64,000 bases of DNA, from the NCBI RefSeq assembly GCF_003626645.1, contig NZ_RBAM01000012.1, positions 173,027 through 237,026 on the forward strand, written 5' to 3'. This document shows, one piece after another, positions 34,557 to 43,018 of the stretch (its first letter is position 1; each line of letters begins with the position of its first letter). The position numbers and the translations under genes were made by a program. The notes beneath the pieces were generated by a model. The model searched no databases. It was not told the origin of the DNA and was given only the letters and a program-made list of their open reading frames with translations. The stretch is from Streptomyces klenkii. GTDB taxonomy: Bacteria > Actinomycetota > Actinomycetes > Streptomycetales > Streptomycetaceae.

Positions 34557-36079
34557 GCGAGCAGCAACCGCAGACCACGGACCGGAACACGGGACGGCTG
34601 TACGGAGTGGGGCTCGGCCCCGGCGACCCGTCGCTGATGACCGTACGGGCCGTCGAGGTCATCGCGGCGGCCGACGTCGTCGCGTACCACAGCGCCCGGC
34701 ACGGCCGCTCCATCGCGCGCTCCATCGCCGAACGCCACCTGCGCCCCGAGCACATCGAGGAACGCCTGGTCTACCCCGTCACGACCGAGACCACGGACCA
34801 CCCCGGCGGCTACCGGGGCGCGATGGAGGAGTTCTACGAGGAGGCCGCGGAGCGCCTCGCCGCGCACCTGGACGCCGGGCGCACGGTGGCCGTCCTCGCG
34901 GAGGGCGACCCGCTCTTCTACAGCTCCTACATGCACATGCACAAGCGCCTCGCGGACCGCTACCCCACCGAGGTGATCCCCGGCGTCACGTCCGTGAGCG
35001 CGGCGGCCGCCCGGCTCGGCGAGCCGCTCGTCGAGGGCGAGGAGGTCCTGACGATCCTGCCGGGCACGCTGCCCGAGGAGGAGCTCACGGCACGGCTCGC
35101 CGCCACCGACTCGGCCGTCGTCATGAAGCTCGGCCGGACCTTCCCGGCGGTGCGGGGCGCGCTGGAGCGCTCCGGGCGGCTCGCCGACGCGCGGTACGTC
35201 GAGCGCGCGACGATGAACGGCGAGCGGACGGGGCGGCTGGCGGACATCGACCCCTCGTCCGTGCCGTACTTCTCGGTGGCCGTGCTGCCGAGCCGTGTCG
35301 ACGCCGCGCCCCGCGCGGAGCGGGGCGAGGTTGTGGTCGTCGGGCTCGGCCCGGCCGGCCCGCTGTGGCTCACCCCCGAGGCGCGCGGCGAGCTCGCGGC
35401 CGCGCAGGACCTCGTCGGCTACAGCACCTACGTGGACCGGGTGCCGGCCCGGCCCGGCCAGCGCCGCCACGCCTCCGACAACAAGGTGGAGTCGGAGCGG
35501 GCCGAATTCGCGCTGGACCTCGCGCGGCAGGGGCGGCGCGTCGCCGTCGTCTCGTCGGGCGACCCCGGCGTCTTCGCCATGGCCACGGCGGTCCTGGAGG
35601 TCGCCTCGGAAGGCCCGTACCTCGACATCCCGGTACGGGTGGTGCCCGGCATGACCGCCGCCCACGCGGCCGCCTCCCGCGCGGGCGCCCCGCTGGGCCA
35701 CGACTACGCGGTCGTGTCGCTGTCGGACCGGCTCAAGCCGTGGGAGGTCATCGCGGAGCGGCTGCGGTCCGCGGCCTCCGCGGACCTGGTGCTCGCCCTG
35801 TACAACCCCGGCTCCCGCAGCCGCGTCTGGCAGGTCGGCAAGGCCCGCGACCTGCTGCTGGAGTTCCGCGCCCCGAGCACGCCCGTGGTCCTGGGCCGCG
35901 ACGTGGGCGGCCCCGAGGAGAGCGTCCGCATCGTCCCCCTCGGCGAACTCGACCCGGCCGAGGTCGACATGCGCACGATCCTCCTGGTCGGCTCGACACA
36001 GACCCGCGTGGCCCGCCGCACGGCGGACGGCTCCCCGGAACGGATCGTCTGGACACCGCGGAGGTATCCGGAGGGGTGA
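34553..36079 (+). CDS. cobIJ: Fused precorrin-2 C20-methyltransferase / precorrin-3B C17-methyltransferase CobIJ
   Basis: 508 aa, a fusion of two SAM-dependent tetrapyrrole methylases common in actinobacteria. The CobI half (about 10-255) has LYGVGLGPGDPSLMTVRA, VLAEGDPLFYSSYMHM and VIPGVTSVSAAAARLG. The CobJ half (about 260-505) has VVVVGLGPAGPLWLTPEA, VVSSGDPGVFAMATA, VVPGMTAAHAAASRAGAPLG and LVLALYNPGSRSR. The first half methylates C20 before CobG acts, and the second methylates C17 with ring contraction after it. GTG overlaps the cobH stop (GTGA). Last gene of the cobGHIJ operon, convergent with cobK. Confidence 0.94.
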   Translation: MSEQQPQTTDRNTGRLYGVGLGPGDPSLMTVRAVEVIAAADVVAYHSARHGRSIARSIAERHLRPEHIEERLVYPVTTETTDHPGGYRGAMEEFYEEAAERLAAHLDAGRTVAVLAEGDPLFYSSYMHMHKRLADRYPTEVIPGVTSVSAAAARLGEPLVEGEEVLTILPGTLPEEELTARLAATDSAVVMKLGRTFPAVRGALERSGRLADARYVERATMNGERTGRLADIDPSSVPYFSVAVLPSRVDAAPRAERGEVVVVGLGPAGPLWLTPEARGELAAAQDLVGYSTYVDRVPARPGQRRHASDNKVESERAEFALDLARQGRRVAVVSSGDPGVFAMATAVLEVASEGPYLDIPVRVVPGMTAAHAAASRAGAPLGHDYAVVSLSDRLKPWEVIAERLRSAASADLVLALYNPGSRSRVWQVGKARDLLLEFRAPSTPVVLGRDVGGPEESVRIVPLGELDPAEVDMRTILLVGSTQTRVARRTADGSPERIVWTPRRYPEG

Positions 36080-36116
36080 GGTAGGGCCGGCGGCGGGGGG
36101 CAGTGCCGAAGGCCGC

Positions 36117-36875
36117 TCAGGCGTCGGGGAAGCAGCGGCGCAGCCACTCCGCGGCCTCTGCCGGGTCCGCCGCCGTCGGTACGCCCTCCGGGGCCGGAGG
36201 GCGGCGGACCACCACGACCGGGATGCCCGCCTCGCGGGCCGCGGCCAGTTTCGCCGACGTGGCCGCCGCCCCGCTGTCCTTCGTCACGAGGACGTCCACG
36301 CGGTGGCGGCGCAGCAGCTCCCGCTCGCCGTCCAGCGTGAACGGACCGCGGTCCAGGAGAACTTCCATGCGGGGCGGAGCCGGCGGCTCGGGGGCGTCCA
36401 CGGAGCGGACGAGGAACCACATATCCTCGAGGTGCGCGAAGGCCGCCAAGCCCATCCGGCCCGTGGTCAGGAACGCCCGCTCCCCCAGCGCGGGCAGCAG
36501 TCCGGCGGCCTCCGCCAGGGAGGCGACCGGGTACCAGCGGTCGCCCGGGCCCGGCTCCCAGCCGGGGCGGCGCACGGCCAGCAGGGGAACGCGGGCGGCC
36601 GCGGCGGCCTCCGCCGCGTTGAAACTGATCGTGCCGGCGAAAGGATGGGTGGCGTCGATGAGCGCGTCCACCTGCTGCTCGCGCAGCCACCGGGCGAGGC
36701 CGCTCGGGCCCCCGAACCCCCCGATGCGGACCTCTCCGGCGGGCAGCCGGGGCTGCGCCACGCGCCCCGCGAGGGACGTCGTCACCCGGAGCCCGGAGTC
36801 CTCGGCCAGCTCGCCGGCGAGCCTGCGCGCCTCCGTCGTGCCGCCCAGGATCAGGATGTGGCGCCGGTCGCTCAC
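36117..36875 (-). CDS. cobK: Precorrin-6A reductase CobK
   Basis: 252 aa from GTG 36875, chosen because GAAAGG is 6 bases upstream and the protein then starts DRRHILILGGTTEARRLAGE, the NADPH-binding glycine loop. IDATHPFAGTISFNAAEAA (about 83-101) is the family signature and VLVTKDSGAAATSAKLAAA (about 199-217) lies near the C-terminus. It reduces the macrocycle of precorrin-6A to 6B with NADPH. Encoded on the opposite strand between cobIJ and cbiD; the 80-bp divergent gap to cbiD holds both starts. Confidence 0.93.
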   Translation of the reverse strand: MSDRRHILILGGTTEARRLAGELAEDSGLRVTTSLAGRVAQPRLPAGEVRIGGFGGPSGLARWLREQQVDALIDATHPFAGTISFNAAEAAAAARVPLLAVRRPGWEPGPGDRWYPVASLAEAAGLLPALGERAFLTTGRMGLAAFAHLEDMWFLVRSVDAPEPPAPPRMEVLLDRGPFTLDGERELLRRHRVDVLVTKDSGAAATSAKLAAAREAGIPVVVVRRPPAPEGVPTAADPAEAAEWLRRCFPDA

Positions 36876-36955
36876 GTCGTGCCTTTCTGTTCGGACCCGG
36901 CTCGGCCGGCGGCCGCGGTCGGCGGCCGGGTGCAACCCTACGGTCGGAGGCAGCC

Positions 36956-38116
36956 TTGACTGACACCGCCACCGGCTCGGCCGGCAACGCCGCCGGCGGC
37001 CGCGCCGCCCAGTTGCAGCACACCGGTCTCCGCCACGGCTGGACGACCGGCGCGTGCGCGACCGCCGCCACGACCGCCGCCTACACCGCGCTCCTCACGG
37101 GCGAGTTCCCCGACCCCGTGACGATCACCCTGCCCAAGGGGCAGACGCCCGCCTTCGCCCTCGCCGCCGAGCGGGCCGGGGACGGGAGCGCCATGGCCGG
37201 CATCGTCAAGGACGCCGGTGACGATCCGGACGTCACCCACGGTGCGCTGGTCCGTGCGACCGTACGGATCCTCCCGCCCGGTTCCGGCGTCGTGTTCCGG
37301 GCCGGGCCGGGCGTGGGCACCGTCACCCGGCCCGGGCTGCCCCTGGACGTGGGCGAGCCCGCCATCAACCCCGTGCCCCGGCAGATGATGCGCGACCACG
37401 TCGCCGCGGTCGCCGCCCGGCACGGCGGCTCGGGCGACGTCGAGATCGAGGTCTCCGTCGACCACGGCGCGGAGATCGCCCGCTCGACCTGGAACCCCCG
37501 GCTCGGAATCCTCGGCGGCATCTCCATCCTCGGCACCACGGGCATCGTCGTGCCGTACTCGTGCTCCGCCTGGATCGACAGCATCCGGCGCGGCGTGGAC
37601 GTGGCCCGCGCGGCCGGCCGCCGCCACGTCGCCGGCTGTACGGGGTCGACGTCGGAGAAGGTCGCCGTCGCCGTGCACGGCCTGCCGGAGGACGCCCTCC
37701 TGGACATGGGCGACTTCGCGGGCGCGGTCCTGAAGTACATCCGCCGGCACCCCGTGGACCGGCTCACCGTCGCCGGCGGCTTCGCCAAGCTGTCCAAGCT
37801 GGCCGCCGGCCACCTCGACCTGCACTCGGGGCGGTCCCAGGTCGACAAGGGGTTCCTCGCGGAGCTGGCCCGGCACGGGGGTGCGGGCGAGGAGCTCGCC
37901 ACGGCCGTCGCCTCCGCCAACACCGGCCTGGAGGCCCTGCGGCTGTGCGAGGCCGCCGGCGTTCCGCTCGGCGACCTGGTCGCCGCCACCGCCCGCGACG
38001 AGGCGCTCGCCGTGCTGCGCGGCGCGCCCGTCGCGGTCGACGTCATCTGCATCGACCGCGCGGGCGTCATCGTGGGGCGGGCGGAGGCGGTGGGGCCCGC
38101 GTCCAGCGGTATTTAG
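36956..38116 (+). CDS. cbiD: Cobalt-precorrin-5B C1-methyltransferase CbiD
   Basis: 386 aa. The start is most likely TTG 36956 with CGGAGG just upstream; no in-frame ATG or GTG lies before the conserved LRHGWTTGACATAATTAAYT (about 25-44). The other CbiD signatures are STWNPRLGILGGISILGTTG (about 181-200) and AGGFAKLSKLAAGHLDLH. CbiD methylates C1 in the anaerobic pathway; in this otherwise aerobic-type cluster it presumably does the job that CobF does in pseudomonads. Its stop overlaps the convergent serine hydrolase stop by four bases. Confidence 0.92.
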   Translation: MTDTATGSAGNAAGGRAAQLQHTGLRHGWTTGACATAATTAAYTALLTGEFPDPVTITLPKGQTPAFALAAERAGDGSAMAGIVKDAGDDPDVTHGALVRATVRILPPGSGVVFRAGPGVGTVTRPGLPLDVGEPAINPVPRQMMRDHVAAVAARHGGSGDVEIEVSVDHGAEIARSTWNPRLGILGGISILGTTGIVVPYSCSAWIDSIRRGVDVARAAGRRHVAGCTGSTSEKVAVAVHGLPEDALLDMGDFAGAVLKYIRRHPVDRLTVAGGFAKLSKLAAGHLDLHSGRSQVDKGFLAELARHGGAGEELATAVASANTGLEALRLCEAAGVPLGDLVAATARDEALAVLRGAPVAVDVICIDRAGVIVGRAEAVGPASSGI

Positions 38117-39339
38117 CGGAGGGTGTTGACCTGCGTGGCCCCTGCCGGCTTGTCCTTTGCCGGCTTCGGCAGCGTCCCGCAGAACTCGCCCTCGAACATG
38201 TTCTCAAAGGGCGGGCTCTCGTTGAGCCAGTCACCGTTGATGTTGAAGGTCAGCATGTGCTTGCCGTCGCGCGTGCCCGCGGCACCCGTGAGGGAGCCCC
38301 AGACCACGCCGTCGTGCCCGTACACCTGCGCGCCGCACGTCAGCTTGCGGGAGATGATGCCCAGGCCGTACGTGTAGTGCTCGCCCGTCTCGACGGTGGT
38401 GAGCATCTTGTCCAGCTGCTTCTTCGGCAGCAGCTTGCCCTGGAGGAGGCCGCTGAAGAACCGGTTGAGGTCACCGCTCGTGCTCACCACCTCGCCCGTG
38501 GCGCCCGACCAGGACGGCCGGTACTCGGTGGCGTCGTAGATCTCCGGGCCCGGGTCCGGCACGTACAGCTTCGAGTAGCCGACCGGGTGCGGGGCCGGGA
38601 GCTTCGGGTCCGTGCCGGGGAAGGTCGTCTCCTTCAGGCCCATCGGCTTGACGATGCGGCGCTCCACCTCGCGGGCGTACGGCTTCCCCGTCACCTTCTC
38701 GATGATCATGCCGCCGAGGACGAAGTTCGTGTTCGAGTAACGCCAGCCCTTGCCGGGCTCGAAGTCCGGGCCGTACTTGATGCCCATCGCCACGATCTGC
38801 TCGGGCGTCTTGATGTCGTAGCGGTGCTCGAAGAAGCCCTGCCCGTTCATCTGCTCGTTCCACTCGGGCGTGTACACCATGTCGTGCACGCCGCTGGTGT
38901 GGTTGAGGAGCTGACGGATCGTGATCTTGTTGGCGTCGTAGCCGTTGCCCTTGACCACGCCGGGAAGCCACTTCTCGACGGAGTCGTCGATGCTCAGCTT
39001 CCCCTCCGCCTCCAGCTGGAGCAGGACCGTGGCGACGAAGGTCTTCGTGATGCTGCCCGCGCGGAAGTGGTCGGCGGCGGTGCGCTTGCGCTTCGTGGCC
39101 GTGTCCGCGTAGCCGGCGGAGCCGGACCAGGTGCCGTTGGGCGTGAGGGTGCCTGCTGCTACGCCGGGCATGCCGGCGGCGACGAGGCCGTTGAGGGCTT
39201 CCTGGGTGGCGGCGTGGCTCTCGGCGCCCGCCGGGGCGCCGGTCGCTGCGCTTGCCGGGGCTGCTGCGGTGGCTGCGATTGCGGTTGCCGCGAGGGCTAC
39301 GAGTGCGGCTCTTGCGGTTTTTGACGTGCGCTTCGGCAT
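38113..39339 (-). CDS. Secreted serine hydrolase of the beta-lactamase/D-Ala-D-Ala carboxypeptidase family
   Basis: 408 aa from ATG 39339, preceded by GGGGGG. Signal peptide about 1-32 (AALVALAATAIAATAAAPAS). Active-site elements of class C-like penicillin-recognising hydrolases are present: S96-I-T-K99, Y201-S-N203 and HDG in YGHDGVVWG. Such proteins act outside the membrane as D-Ala-D-Ala carboxypeptidases, aminopeptidases or esterases. It has no visible link to B12 and interrupts the corrin cluster between cbiD and cobM; it is likely an unrelated insertion. Substrate unknown. Confidence 0.88.
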   Translation of the reverse strand: MPKRTSKTARAALVALAATAIAATAAAPASAATGAPAGAESHAATQEALNGLVAAGMPGVAAGTLTPNGTWSGSAGYADTATKRKRTAADHFRAGSITKTFVATVLLQLEAEGKLSIDDSVEKWLPGVVKGNGYDANKITIRQLLNHTSGVHDMVYTPEWNEQMNGQGFFEHRYDIKTPEQIVAMGIKYGPDFEPGKGWRYSNTNFVLGGMIIEKVTGKPYAREVERRIVKPMGLKETTFPGTDPKLPAPHPVGYSKLYVPDPGPEIYDATEYRPSWSGATGEVVSTSGDLNRFFSGLLQGKLLPKKQLDKMLTTVETGEHYTYGLGIISRKLTCGAQVYGHDGVVWGSLTGAAGTRDGKHMLTFNINGDWLNESPPFENMFEGEFCGTLPKPAKDKPAGATQVNTLR

Positions 39340-39380
39340 GCGGGTCCCCCCTGGGAAGATCATTTCTCGGTAAGCATAGG

Positions 39381-40142
39381 CTAACCTTCCTTCCCGCAGG
39401 GGTTGCGGTGGCGGTCCGTCGAGTACAGGTAGCTGTCCGGGAACTGCTCCGCCGCGAGCGTGCGGCCCACGATGATGACCGCCGTGCGGATCACCCCGGC
39501 CTCCCGCACCTTGTGCGCGATGTCCGCGAGCGTGCCGCGCAGGACCAGTTCGTCCGGGCGGCTCGCCATCGCGACGACCGCCGCGGGGCAGTCGGCGCCG
39601 TAGTGCGGCAGGAGTTCGGCGACGACCTCGTCGGTGTAGCGGGCGGCCAGGTGCAGGACCAGCAGGGCGCCGCTGCGGCCCAGGGTCGCGAGGTCCTCGC
39701 CGGGAGGCATGGAGGTGGCCTGGCGGGCGATCCGGGTGAGGATCACCGTCTGGCCGACCGTCGGCACGGTCAGCTCGCGGCCGAGGGCGGCGGCGGCCGC
39801 GGCGAAGGCGGGGACGCCGGGCACGATCTCGTACGGGACGCCGGCGGCGTCCAGGCGGCGCATCTGCTCGGCCACGGCGCTGAAGACGGAGGGGTCGCCG
39901 GAGTGGAGGCGGGCCACGTCGTGGCCGGCCTCGTGGGCCCGGGTCAGCTCGTCGGTGATCTGGTCGAGGTTCAGGCCGGAGGTGTCGACCAGGCGGGCCT
40001 CTTGCGGGCACTCCGCGAGGAGTTCGCGCGGGACGAGGCTGCCGGCGTAGAGGCAGACGCCGGCGCGGGCGAGGATGCGGGCGCCGCGGAGGGTGATGAG
40101 GTCGGCGGCGCCGGGGCCGGCGCCGATGAAGTACACGGTCAC
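39381..40142 (-). CDS. cobM: Precorrin-4 C11-methyltransferase CobM
   Basis: 253 aa from GTG 40142, with AGGAG about 10 bases upstream; the open frame extends further but is Pro/Arg junk there. VYFIGAGPGAADLITLRGAR (3-22) is the SAM-methylase N-terminus, YAGSLVPRELL is the CobM/CbiF signature, and RLHSGDPSVFSAVAEQM and EIVPGVPAFAAAAAALG follow. It transfers methyl to C11 of precorrin-4. It lies downstream of cobL in the same orientation with a 136-bp gap that includes a hairpin, so it may have partial read-through from cobL. Confidence 0.94.
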   Translation of the reverse strand: MTVYFIGAGPGAADLITLRGARILARAGVCLYAGSLVPRELLAECPQEARLVDTSGLNLDQITDELTRAHEAGHDVARLHSGDPSVFSAVAEQMRRLDAAGVPYEIVPGVPAFAAAAAALGRELTVPTVGQTVILTRIARQATSMPPGEDLATLGRSGALLVLHLAARYTDEVVAELLPHYGADCPAAVVAMASRPDELVLRGTLADIAHKVREAGVIRTAVIIVGRTLAAEQFPDSYLYSTDRHRNPCGKEG

Positions 40143-40271
40143 GGGTGCAGTTCTCCTGTGGGTGCGGGTGGGTGGTGGGTCGGGGGCGGGGCGGGGCCGG
40201 CCCTTCCGGGGCTGCATGATTTACGGCAACGGCAAGCGTCGACGGCAACCCGGACCGCGCCGCAAATCACT

Positions 40272-40291
40272 CCCCCAGCTACCGCTGGGGG
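40272..40291. terminator. Streptomyces-type CCCCCAGC hairpin at the end of cobL
   Basis: CCCCCAGC (40272-40279) pairs perfectly with GCTGGGGG (40284-40291) around TACC. It contains the cobL stop codon. From memory, this CTCCCCCAGC...GCTGGGGG element is scattered in intergenic regions of many Streptomyces genomes, so it is both a terminator candidate and a dispersed repeat. Confidence 0.65.
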
Positions 40292-41571
40292 TGCCCCCAA
40301 CGCCCCTCCCAGGGCCGGCCCCGCCCCGGCCCCTCCTCCTCGTCCTGCACCTGCGGCCCGGTTTTCACCGCGGACCACTGCGTCACCGGCATCGCCTGGC
40401 GCCAGCCCGTGAAGCCTCCTACGGGCGTCGCGTGCGACACGGCCAGGCGGGTCAGTTCGCCTCCGAGGCGCTTGTACCAGTCCGCGAGCAGCGCCTCGGA
40501 CTCTAGGGTGACCGTGTTGGCTACCAAGCGGCCGCCCGGGGGCAGGGCCTCCCAACAGGTGTCCAGGAGGCCGGGAGTCGTGAGGCCGCCGCCTATGAAG
40601 ATGGCGTCGGGGGTGGGGAGTTCGGTGAGGGCGGCGGGGGCCCGGCCGGTGACGGTCCGGAGGCCGGGGACGCCCAGTTTCTCGGCGTTGCGGGTGATGC
40701 GGGCTGCTCTCGCGGGGTCACGTTCGACGCTGATGGCGCGACAGGTCTTGTGAGTCCGCATCCATTCGATGGCTATCGAGCCGGAGCCGCCGCCGATGTC
40801 CCAGAGGAGTTCGCCGGGGGCAGGGGCGAGGGTGGCGAGGGTGACCGCTCGGACGTGGCGCTTCGTCAGTTGGCCGTCGTGTTCGTAGGCGTCGTCCGGC
40901 AGGCCTGGAGTGAGGGGCAGGCGGGGCGCGTCGGGGGTGCGGTGGCAGGTGACCGCGATGACGTTGAGGGCGTCGCCGGGGGCGTGGTGCCAGTCGTCGG
41001 CCGTGCTGTCGATGCGGCGTTCGGCCTCGGCTCCGAGCTGTTCCAGGACCGTCATGCGGCTCGGGCCGTAGCCGTGCGCGCGGAGGTGGGCGGCGACCTC
41101 GGCGGGGGTTTCCGGGCCTGAGCTGAGGATGAGCAGGCGGTGGTTGTCGTGGAGGGCTGCTGTGAGCGTCGCGAGGGGGCGGCCTACGAGGCTGACCACC
41201 TCCGCTTGTTCGAGTGGTATGCCCAGGCGGGCGCACGCGTACGAGACGGACGAGGGGTGCGGGAGCACGTGCAGCCGGTCGGGGCCGACGGTTTCGGCGA
41301 GGGTGCGGCCGATGCCGAAGAACATGGGGTCACCGCTGGCCAGCACGCAGACGCGGCGGCCCGCGTGCGCCGCGAGCAGGCCCGGGACGGCCGGGCGGAG
41401 GGGGGAGGGCCAGGGGACGCGTTCGGCGGGGCAGGCGGTGGGCAGCAGGTCCAGCTGGCGGGGGCCGCCGATGATCACTTCGGCGGTGTTGAGCGCCTCT
41501 TGGGAGGCGGGGGCCAGGCCGGGCCAGCCGTCGGCGCCGATGCCGACGACGGTGACGGGGGCGGTGCTCAC
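40279..41571 (-). CDS. cobL: Precorrin-6Y C5,15-methyltransferase (decarboxylating) CobL
   Basis: 430 aa, GTG start at 41571 (STAPVTVVGIGADGWPGL). Two domains: CbiE-like methylase (about 5-205; VLASGDPMFFGIGRTLAE, LPHPSSVSYACARLG) and CbiT-like methylase/decarboxylase (about 225-405; QLTKRHVRAVTLATL, LLWDIGGGSGSIAIEWMR). It methylates C5 and C15 and decarboxylates the C12 acetate, giving precorrin-8X for CobH. The last 20 or so residues (EEEGPGRGRPWEGRWG) run into the repeat hairpin and look like an extension caused by it. Divergent from the tsaD-like gene. Confidence 0.93.
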   Translation of the reverse strand: MSTAPVTVVGIGADGWPGLAPASQEALNTAEVIIGGPRQLDLLPTACPAERVPWPSPLRPAVPGLLAAHAGRRVCVLASGDPMFFGIGRTLAETVGPDRLHVLPHPSSVSYACARLGIPLEQAEVVSLVGRPLATLTAALHDNHRLLILSSGPETPAEVAAHLRAHGYGPSRMTVLEQLGAEAERRIDSTADDWHHAPGDALNVIAVTCHRTPDAPRLPLTPGLPDDAYEHDGQLTKRHVRAVTLATLAPAPGELLWDIGGGSGSIAIEWMRTHKTCRAISVERDPARAARITRNAEKLGVPGLRTVTGRAPAALTELPTPDAIFIGGGLTTPGLLDTCWEALPPGGRLVANTVTLESEALLADWYKRLGGELTRLAVSHATPVGGFTGWRQAMPVTQWSAVKTGPQVQDEEEGPGRGRPWEGRWGHPQR

Positions 41572-41654
41572 GGGGCTGTCACCTCGGCGTTCGCTGCGGT
41601 CTGGGGCACGGGAACTCTACTGACCGCGGGCTGCGGCGCGGCATGCGGGCCCTT

Positions 41655-41673
41655 ATTGCATATGCTGTGCAAT
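41655..41673. promoter_or_regulatory. AT-rich inverted repeat ATTGCA-N7-TGCAAT, Nur-like box
   Basis: Perfect 6-bp arms in a 30-bp AT-rich patch between divergent cobL and the tsaD-like gene. The inner 17 bases (41656-41672) have the TTGC-N9-GCAA geometry of the Streptomyces Nur box (tTGCaa-N5-ttGCAA). It ends 27 bp before the tsaD-like GTG, where it would cover the promoter -10. Assignment to Nur is by consensus only. Confidence 0.5.
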
Positions 41674-41699
41674 TGCTATTGGAATGCAGGAGGTGCGGC

Positions 41700-42767
41700 G
41701 TGGTGCGTTCGCCGGTGGTGCTGGGTATCGAGTCGTCCTGCGACGAGACCGGTGCCGGTCTGGTGCGGGACGGGAAGCTGCTGGGCCACGCGGTGGCTTC
41801 CAGCATGGACGAGCACGCCCGGTTCGGCGGTGTCGTCCCCGAGATCGCGGCGCGTGCGCACGTGCACGCCGCGACGCCCGTGGTGCGTGCCGCGCTCGCC
41901 GACGCCGGGCTGACGATGCGGGACATCGGCGCCGTCGCCGTGACCACCGGGCCCGGCCTCTCCGGCGCGCTCCAGGTGGGGCTGGCCGCGGCGAAGGGGC
42001 TCGCCTACGCGCTGGACGTGCCGCTGTACGGGGTGCACCACCTTGCGGGGCACGTGGCCGCGGACACGCTGGAGCACGGGCCGCTGCCCGATCCCTGCAT
42101 GGTGCTCATCGTCTCCGGCGGGCACACGTCGCTGCTCCTCGTACGGGATCTGGCGCGCGATCCGATCGTGCACCTCGGTGACACGCTGGACGACGCCGCG
42201 GGCGAGTGCTTCGACAAGGTCGCCCGGGTCTTCGGCCTGCCGTACCCGGGCGGGCCCGCCGTCGACCGGGTGGCGCGGGAGGGTGATCCGCGGGCCGTGC
42301 CGTTCCCGCGGCCGCTCACGGGGCCGCGGGACGACCGCTACGCGTTCTCGTTCTCCGGGCTGAAGACGGCCGCCGCGCGGTGGGCGGAACAGCACCGGGC
42401 CGCGGGGCGGGCTTTGCCCGTCGCGGACGGGGCGGCGTCCTTGCAGGAGGCGGTGGCCGACGTCCTCACGCGCAAGGCGGTGGGGGCGTGCGTGGAGCAC
42501 GGGGTGGGGACGCTGGTCGTCGTCGGCGGCGTCGCCGCCAACTCCCGGGTGCGGGCCCTCGCCCAGGAACGGTGCGCCGCCGCGGGCATCGAACTGCGGG
42601 TACCGCCGCTGCGGCTGTGCACGGACAACGGCGCGATGATCGCCGCCGTAGGCGACCTCCTGGCCCGCGCAGACGCCCCACCGGCCCCCCTGGACATCTC
42701 CATCGACCCGTCGGCCCCGCTGGAGTACGCGACGCTCCACCCGGTCGCGCGACGGCCGGCGGCGTAA
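41700..42767 (+). CDS. TsaD-family tRNA N6-threonylcarbamoyladenosine transferase (probable second copy)
   Basis: 355 aa from GTG 41700, with AGGAGG exactly 6 bases upstream. ASKHA-fold TsaD/Kae1/YgjD protein: LGIESSCDETGAG (8-20), the metal-binding His114-x3-His118 in HHLAGHVA, IVSGGHTSLLLV, and Asp310 in TDNGAMIA, so the active site is complete. TsaD transfers threonylcarbamoyl to A37 of ANN-decoding tRNAs together with TsaB and TsaE. In streptomycetes the usual tsaD lies with tsaB and rimI near groES; here none of these is adjacent, so this is probably a paralogue. It stands alone next to cobL behind a strong AT-rich palindrome. Confidence 0.85.
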   Translation: MVRSPVVLGIESSCDETGAGLVRDGKLLGHAVASSMDEHARFGGVVPEIAARAHVHAATPVVRAALADAGLTMRDIGAVAVTTGPGLSGALQVGLAAAKGLAYALDVPLYGVHHLAGHVAADTLEHGPLPDPCMVLIVSGGHTSLLLVRDLARDPIVHLGDTLDDAAGECFDKVARVFGLPYPGGPAVDRVAREGDPRAVPFPRPLTGPRDDRYAFSFSGLKTAAARWAEQHRAAGRALPVADGAASLQEAVADVLTRKAVGACVEHGVGTLVVVGGVAANSRVRALAQERCAAAGIELRVPPLRLCTDNGAMIAAVGDLLARADAPPAPLDISIDPSAPLEYATLHPVARRPAA

Positions 42768-42773
42768 CGGATC

Positions 42774-42799
42774 GCCGGTCCCCCGCGTAGGGGGCCGGC
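42774..42799 (+). terminator. Terminator after the tsaD-like gene
   Basis: GCCGG(T)CCCCC (42774-42784) pairs with GGGGGCCGGC (42790-42799), one bulge, GCGTA loop, 7 bp past the stop. Confidence 0.7.
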
Positions 42800-42845
42800 C
42801 ACCGCCACCGGACCGGTCGCCACAGGTGCGTTCGGCACCGCCGGT

Positions 42846-42859
42846 CCCCCGTACGGGGG
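42846..42859. terminator. Second small hairpin in the 251-bp gap before the phzF-like gene
   Basis: CCCCC-GTAC-GGGGG at 42846-42859, similar in sequence to the preceding terminator (both follow GCCGGT). The remainder of 42768-43018 holds only GC-rich imperfect repeats and no gene I can support. Confidence 0.5.
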
Positions 42860-43018
42860 CTGATCGCCGCTGCGGCGGAATGAGCAGACCGGGCCCCGGC
42901 CGCATCCGTTCCGCCGCGACGGCGAGCAACCACAACGGCGGCACCCGGCGGTGCCGAGACCACAGGTCACCCCCGAGGCGGGCCCCACGGCCGTGCCCGG
43001 CGGTGCCGGGCCGGCCCG

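Noticed and set aside
40143..40278. Extension of cobM upstream of its GTG
   Set aside because: The added residues are Pro/Arg-rich and lie before a ribosome-binding sequence; CobM proteins start at the VYFIGAGPG region.
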